In this document: piece after piece, positions 6,626 through 10,166 of the stretch
Position numbering within the stretch: position 1 is the first letter of the stretch
How the letters are laid out: each line of letters begins with the position of its first letter
Assembly: GCA_900757595.1 (NCBI GenBank)
Contig: CAAEOL010000066.1
Coordinates: 1-10,166, forward strand
Length of the DNA stretch: 10,166 nt
Reading direction: 5' to 3'
Source: an uncultured Collinsella sp.
Lineage (GTDB): Bacteria > Actinomycetota > Coriobacteriia > Coriobacteriales > Coriobacteriaceae
The notes under the pieces: model-generated
The model's database searches: none
The model's input: only the letters and a program-made list of their open reading frames with translations
Told to the model about the DNA's origin: nothing
Made by a program: the position numbers and the translations under genes

Positions 6626-7114
6626 ATGGGGCTGTTCAAGAAGAAAAACCCGCAGGATGCCTTTGATCCCGATGTGTTTACCATCACGGATACGATTTTG
6701 GACCCGCCGCGGTTTACGTTTTTGCCGGCTATCTACCAGGATGCCACGCGCCGCAAGTGGGCTGTGCATCAGCGCGGCGGCGAGCCGAAGATTTTTGACT
6801 ATGCGGACGTGCTTCAGTGCGAAGTGGCCGAGGCGGGCGATCCGGAGGCCGAGGAAGCGGTCTCAAAACAGGAATTTGCCCAGCGTATTCTGGCAAATCC
6901 CGCTAAGGCGGCAAAAATGAACGCTGCCAAGCGTAATATGTGTCTTGGTATGGGCGTTGTTGTGGCGGTTCAGACGGGAAAAGACGAGGTTTCCAAATTA
7001 GAGATTCCCGTTATGACCGACGAAGTCAAACGCGATTCAAGTCTATATAAGTCGTATCGGAATGTCGCCGAGAAGATTAAGGCCGAATTTGATGCCATGG
7101 GAGGGCTGGCCTAA
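6626..7114 (+). CDS. Conserved-looking protein of unknown function (162 residues)
   Basis: I do not recognise this protein with certainty. It begins MGLFKKK, has no signal peptide and no convincing membrane span, and is probably cytoplasmic. Residues 28-62 (PPRFTFLPAIYQDATRRKWA, then EPKIFDYADVLQCEV) and the C-terminal part (GMGVVVAVQTGKDEVSKLEIPVMTDEV, then YKSYRNVAEKIKAEFDAM) look like beta-strand segments followed by a final helix. This pattern recalls the PH-like region of DUF4428-type proteins, but without their N-terminal zinc ribbon; this is a weak impression. GGGAGG lies 5 bases before this ATG. The frame is open to a TTG at 6593, which lacks such a site and lies at the expected transcription start. 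It is 38 bases upstream of the first GntR gene and may share its transcript. Confidence 0.8.
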   Translation: MGLFKKKNPQDAFDPDVFTITDTILDPPRFTFLPAIYQDATRRKWAVHQRGGEPKIFDYADVLQCEVAEAGDPEAEEAVSKQEFAQRILANPAKAAKMNAAKRNMCLGMGVVVAVQTGKDEVSKLEIPVMTDEVKRDSSLYKSYRNVAEKIKAEFDAMGGLA

Positions 7115-7152
7115 TTTTGGCGACATACGTTTCTGAATGAGGAGTCTGTGCA

Positions 7153-7920
7153 ATGGCAGGCGAATCTTATGCAATTCCCCCCAAAGATCGTGCTGTTGAG
7201 GGAATTCTTTGGTATATCCAGCACCATCAGCTTGCCGGCGGCGATCGCCTGCCGGCCGAGCGCGTGCTGTGCGAAGAGATCGGCGTTTCGCGTACGGCGT
7301 TGCGCGCCGGTATCATGCGGCTCATCTCGTGCGGAACGCTCGAGAGCCGTCGCGGATCGGGTACGTATTTGTGTCCTCCTAAGCCGCTGAACATCTTCCA
7401 GGAAACGTATAACTTTTCCGATGCTGTGCGGACTGCCGGCCTGCATCCCTCTTCTCGTCTGGTTTCCACCGGGACCATCGAGGCGGATGAAGCGCTTGCC
7501 GACAAGCTTAGGGTGTCTGTAGGCGCTCCTTTACTCCGCATGCAACGCGTTCGACTTATCGAGGGCGAGCCGGCGTCAATCGAGACGGCTCACGTCAACC
7601 TGTCCCTGTGCCCGTCGCTTCCCAATCACGATTTTGAGCGTGAGAGCCTTTACGATGTCTTGCTCAAAGAAGGTGGCGTGCGCGTTGAGCATGGACGTGA
7701 GCATATCTCCATCTCGCGTTTGAACGCCGAAGAGGCCGAACTGCTTCAGCAGGACGAGGGGACGCCTGTTTTCTATCAGAGCTCGATTGAGTTCGATAAG
7801 GACATGCGTTTTGTGGAACATTGCAAATCGGTAATTCTGCCCACAAAGTATCGCTTCGCCGATAACGGCGAAAAGAACGGCAAGAAGAGCGCGGCAGGTG
7901 AACAATGGCTGAAACAGTAG
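7153..7920 (+). CDS. GntR-family (HutC/UTRA type) transcriptional regulator, first of a tandem pair
   Basis: This 255-residue protein has an N-terminal winged helix-turn-helix (about 10-73) with the GntR pattern GGDRLPAERVLCEEIGVSRT, then GIMRLISCGTLESRRGSGTYL. A UTRA effector domain fills about 90-240, with typical segments such as LLRMQRVRLIEGEPASIETAHV, SLYDVL and PVFYQSSIEFDKDMRFVEHCKSV. UTRA regulators usually bind a sugar phosphate or related small molecule and lose DNA affinity. GAGGAG stands 8 bases before the ATG. The last 16 bases overlap the next GntR gene, so translation is probably coupled. Position upstream of two SIS-domain genes suggests it controls them; the effector is unknown. 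Confidence 0.93.
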   Translation: MAGESYAIPPKDRAVEGILWYIQHHQLAGGDRLPAERVLCEEIGVSRTALRAGIMRLISCGTLESRRGSGTYLCPPKPLNIFQETYNFSDAVRTAGLHPSSRLVSTGTIEADEALADKLRVSVGAPLLRMQRVRLIEGEPASIETAHVNLSLCPSLPNHDFERESLYDVLLKEGGVRVEHGREHISISRLNAEEAELLQQDEGTPVFYQSSIEFDKDMRFVEHCKSVILPTKYRFADNGEKNGKKSAAGEQWLKQ

Positions 7921-8618
7921 ATGCCACCCCGGTTTATATGCGCATACGACGTCGAATTGAAGAGTGTATCGAGCGCGGTATATATCCCACGGGTTCCATG
8001 ATTCCGTCCGAAAATGAACTTGCCGAGGAGTTTGGCACGACACGCCTGACTATCCGGAGTGCTGTGGACGAGTTAGTTCGGCGCGGGCAGATTCGCCGCG
8101 TCCGCGGAAAGGGCGCGTTTGTGGCACAGAAAGTGCCTGTTGCCTACGAGCGAACAGGAGGCTTTCGCGAGTCGGTTCGTGCTTCGGGCGGCGAGCCGTC
8201 CGTCCGCATCCTCGCGCGTTCCAAGCGTTATGCGGGTCCATATTATGCCAACCTGTTTGGCATTGCCGAGGACGATTTGCTGTATTCGATTCGGCGTTTG
8301 AACTGCGTCAACGGCGATCCCGTATCGATTGAGATGGCGTTCATCCCGTGCCTGCTGTTTCCCACAATTGAAGATATTGACGTGTCGGTCTTCAGTTTGT
8401 ACGAGACCTATGAGATGCTGGGCCGAAAGCCGGTCATGGCACAGGAAAAGCTCGATATCGAAGCGCTGGGTGCGCGAGATGCCGGCCTGCTTGGACTGGA
8501 GCAGGGCGATCTTGCCTTGACGCTTGAGTGCGTGAGCTTCGACGCGAGCGGCCAGGCGATCGAGTACGTCAAGTCGTTTAACCGCGGTGATGCGGGTGGA
8601 TATACCTATACGTACTAG
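7905..8618 (+). CDS. GntR-family (HutC/UTRA type) transcriptional regulator, second of a tandem pair
   Basis: The 237 residues hold a winged helix-turn-helix at about 8-74 (YMRIRRRIEECIERGIYPTG, then IPSENELAEEFGTTRLTIR and GQIRRVRGKGAFV) and a UTRA domain from about 95 to the C-terminus, with the characteristic LYSIRRLNCVNGDPVSIEMA and closing AIEYVKSFNRGD. It is clearly diverged from the preceding GntR protein in both recognition helix and effector domain, so the two need not bind the same site or ligand. The start codon lies inside the previous gene and has only a weak AGG-type ribosome site, which fits translational coupling. No clear terminator follows; a 194-base gap leads to the SIS-domain genes. 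Confidence 0.92.
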   Translation: MAETVDATPVYMRIRRRIEECIERGIYPTGSMIPSENELAEEFGTTRLTIRSAVDELVRRGQIRRVRGKGAFVAQKVPVAYERTGGFRESVRASGGEPSVRILARSKRYAGPYYANLFGIAEDDLLYSIRRLNCVNGDPVSIEMAFIPCLLFPTIEDIDVSVFSLYETYEMLGRKPVMAQEKLDIEALGARDAGLLGLEQGDLALTLECVSFDASGQAIEYVKSFNRGDAGGYTYTY

Positions 8619-8742
8619 CTGGTTTTTTGCATAACGGGCTGAAAAGCTGACGGAATTTTGATTCGTTGAGCAGACTGCATATACAACCTTACATGGCTCA
8701 AAATCGACCGTTCGCCGATGGGGATAAATTAATCGACAAAGA

Positions 8743-8751
8743 GGTATCAAA
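8743..8751. promoter_or_regulatory. Candidate upstream GntR half-site
   Basis: GGTATCAAA is repeated exactly at 8777-8785 within the palindrome nearer the SIS gene, 34 bases downstream. Its right half does not form a palindrome. It may be a weaker second site or chance. Confidence 0.35.
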
Positions 8752-8773
8752 AAGCCGTAACCTGTAACTGTGA

Positions 8774-8790
8774 TTGGTATCAAATACTAA
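8774..8790. promoter_or_regulatory. Candidate GntR operator before the SIS-domain genes
   Basis: TTGGTAT-CAA-ATACTAA is an inverted repeat matching at 6 of 7 arm positions, of the GGTAT...ATACC type found for HutC-subfamily GntR regulators. It ends 22 bases before the SIS gene ATG, overlapping the only plausible -10 sequence (TACTAA or ACTAAT), so a bound protein would block transcription. Either or both of the two GntR proteins upstream could be the ligand. Confidence 0.55.
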
Positions 8791-8812
8791 TGATTTGTTA
8801 CGAGGTGAGACG

Positions 8813-9928
8813 ATGAAGATGCTCGATTACGTTCAGCTTGCCCATGTGCGTATGGGAGAGAACCTTGAGCGTTCGTCTGAGCTGGTAGCGCAGCTCGTTG
8901 ATATTTTCCAGTCCGGTTCTTTTGACGCGCTGCGCATCGTTGCTTCGGGTTCGTCGCGCCATGCCGCCGATTGCGCCCGCGATTACCTGCAAGATACCCT
9001 GCAAATGCAGGTGTCCGTTGTGACGCCCGAGGCCTTCGTCGATTTTGAACACACCTATCCGCAGCATGCGCTCAACATTGCCGTTTCGCAGAGCGGCTAT
9101 TCGACCAATACGATCGCGGCTCTTGATTACATGCGCGCGCACGATATGGCTGCAGTTGCGCTCACGGCAAACGTCGAGGCACCCATCAAGGAACACGCTG
9201 ACATCGTTCTTGACTACGGTGTGGGTGTCGAGTCGGTGGACTTTGTGACTCTGGGCGTCGAGGTTCTCGTTGAGTACCTGGTGCTCTTTGGTATTTACTG
9301 TGGTCAGGCGCGCGGAACGATTGATGCCAAGGGCGTTGCCCAGCGTCTTGACGACCTGCGCGAGGCTATCCAGGCCAATGCCGTGATGTGCAAGATCGCC
9401 GAGGCATATGTCCAAGACCACATGCTCGAGCTTTCTGAGCACATGCCCGCCATGGTCGTCGGCAACGGCCCCAACTATGGCGTTGCCGAAGAGGCAGCCC
9501 TCAAGCTGAGCGAGACCATCAAGATTCCTGCCATGCATCACGAGGGCGAGGAGTTCGTCCACGGTCCCGAGATGCAGATAACCCCAGGCTACCTGGTGTT
9601 TATCGTCGACGATCCGCAGGGGTCGGAGCGTCTTGCGGATATCGCCGATGCGCTATCGAACGTTACGACAAAAACAGTGCTGCTCACGGCCCATCCCAGG
9701 GGTAGGGCTCACGAGGTTGCGGTGCCTCAGATGGCTCCGCTGCTCAGCGCAATTCCCAATCTTGTGTTCTTCCAGACGATTGCGGCCATAATCGCCGAGC
9801 GTCTGAAGTCATGGGACGTGCACCCGTATCTCGATGCCGTCTCCAAACAGATGGAGGTCAAGGCAGAGGGCTACGAAGAGTCAGTCAATGCGCTTAAGGC
9901 CAAAGCGGCCGAGTGTTACGGAATGTAA
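8813..9928 (+). CDS. SIS-domain sugar-phosphate isomerase/deglycase-like protein (GlmS-isomerase/FrlB type)
   Basis: The 371-residue protein has two SIS domains in the arrangement of the GlmS isomerase half but no glutaminase domain. SIS1 shows the phosphate-binding ASGSS (45-49) and SQSGYST (92-98). SIS2 shows VVGNGPNYGVAEEAALKLSE (215-234). Glu234 and His250 (EEFVHGPEM) are 16 residues apart, like catalytic Glu488 and His504 of E. coli GlmS and the Glu/His pair of FraB/FrlB-type deglycases. A likely role is cleavage or isomerisation of an aminated sugar phosphate, such as an Amadori product 6-phosphate; the substrate is inferred only. GAGGTG is 5 bases before this ATG; the frame is open to a TTG at 8774, which lies inside the operator. 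Another SIS gene follows after 60 bases, probably in the same operon. AgaS-type deaminase-isomerase activity is an alternative. Confidence 0.85.
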   Translation: MKMLDYVQLAHVRMGENLERSSELVAQLVDIFQSGSFDALRIVASGSSRHAADCARDYLQDTLQMQVSVVTPEAFVDFEHTYPQHALNIAVSQSGYSTNTIAALDYMRAHDMAAVALTANVEAPIKEHADIVLDYGVGVESVDFVTLGVEVLVEYLVLFGIYCGQARGTIDAKGVAQRLDDLREAIQANAVMCKIAEAYVQDHMLELSEHMPAMVVGNGPNYGVAEEAALKLSETIKIPAMHHEGEEFVHGPEMQITPGYLVFIVDDPQGSERLADIADALSNVTTKTVLLTAHPRGRAHEVAVPQMAPLLSAIPNLVFFQTIAAIIAERLKSWDVHPYLDAVSKQMEVKAEGYEESVNALKAKAAECYGM

Positions 9929-9988
9929 GCGGGTTTTGATGCCCGTTGGCATGGGGGATGTGGAGACAACCCCAGAAAGGAGAGACAA

Positions 9989-10166
9989 ATGAAGGAAACC
10001 GAGAAGATCGAGATCATGCATTTCGACCAGGAGGGCTACCTCGAGGACGGCAAGGCGCTCTACGAGACCGGCAAGAAGATGACCGCGCTCGCCGACAAGG
10101 TCGCCGACGAGGGCTACGACGCCGTGTTCCTGATGGGCGTCGGCGGCACCTGGGACGAGCTCATGC
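9989..10166 (+). CDS. SIS-domain protein, likely sugar-amine phosphate deglycase (3' truncated by window end)
   Basis: Only the first 59 residues are present. After a helical start (YLEDGKALYETGKKMTALAD) comes DAVFLMGVGGTWDEL (44-58), a beta strand followed by a glycine-rich loop that matches the opening of a SIS domain in FrlB-like deglycases. AAGGAG lies 6 bases before the ATG. It is 60 bases after the previous SIS gene, on the same strand, with no strong terminator between. Nearly every third codon position is G or C (CTC, GAC, GGC, AAG), a sharper bias than in its neighbour, which suggests high expression. A pair of SIS proteins recalls fructoselysine-6-phosphate and glucoselysine-6-phosphate deglycases in one operon; this is an inference from context. 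Confidence 0.7.
   Translation, partial: MKETEKIEIMHFDQEGYLEDGKALYETGKKMTALADKVADEGYDAVFLMGVGGTWDELM

Noticed and set aside
8774..8812. Upstream TTG start for the SIS-domain gene
   Set aside because: The TTG lies in the operator palindrome, and the ATG at 8813 has a proper GAGGTG site.

Overview
The window looks like chromosome of a GC-rich gut actinobacterium of class Coriobacteriia, most likely Collinsella. This rests on codon use (strong preference for C or G at third positions), AGGAGG-like ribosome binding sites, a Bifidobacterium/Coriobacteriia-type phosphoketolase, and the mix of LacI and GntR regulators. The genus is an inference from sequence character; no database search was made.

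Left part (1-2525): the 3' part of a secreted peptidoglycan hydrolase (PcsB-like coiled coil plus a CHAP/NlpC-P60-type catalytic domain) converges on murB, which lies on the minus strand. Between them is a region dense in interleaved repeats, then a strong hairpin terminator that can serve both genes. murB and the next gene, a LacI-family regulator, diverge from an intergenic region that holds a 23-bp hairpin repeat.

Middle part (2525-6625): the LacI-family regulator is followed by a complete phosphoketolase gene (xfp). The gap between them holds one perfect 20-bp palindrome and one imperfect copy, with centres 21 bp apart, touching the likely -10 box of xfp. The simplest reading is that the LacI protein controls xfp. 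After xfp comes a 339-base non-coding stretch with a perfect 30-bp inverted repeat of unknown role.

Right part (6626-10166): a small protein of unknown function is followed by two GntR/HutC-type regulators that overlap by 16 bases. Next comes a promoter region with GntR-like operator candidates, then two successive SIS-domain genes, the second cut off by the window edge. The first SIS protein keeps the GlmS-type catalytic Glu/His pair. Two SIS genes next to UTRA-type GntR regulators fit a catabolic operon for an amino-sugar or glycated amino acid (Amadori) phosphate, such as fructoselysine-6-phosphate or glucoselysine-6-phosphate. The transporter and kinase or PTS genes that would settle this lie outside the window.

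I found no CRISPR array, tRNA, rRNA, transposase or phage gene. The least explained material is the non-coding repeats and the tandem GntR/SIS locus.
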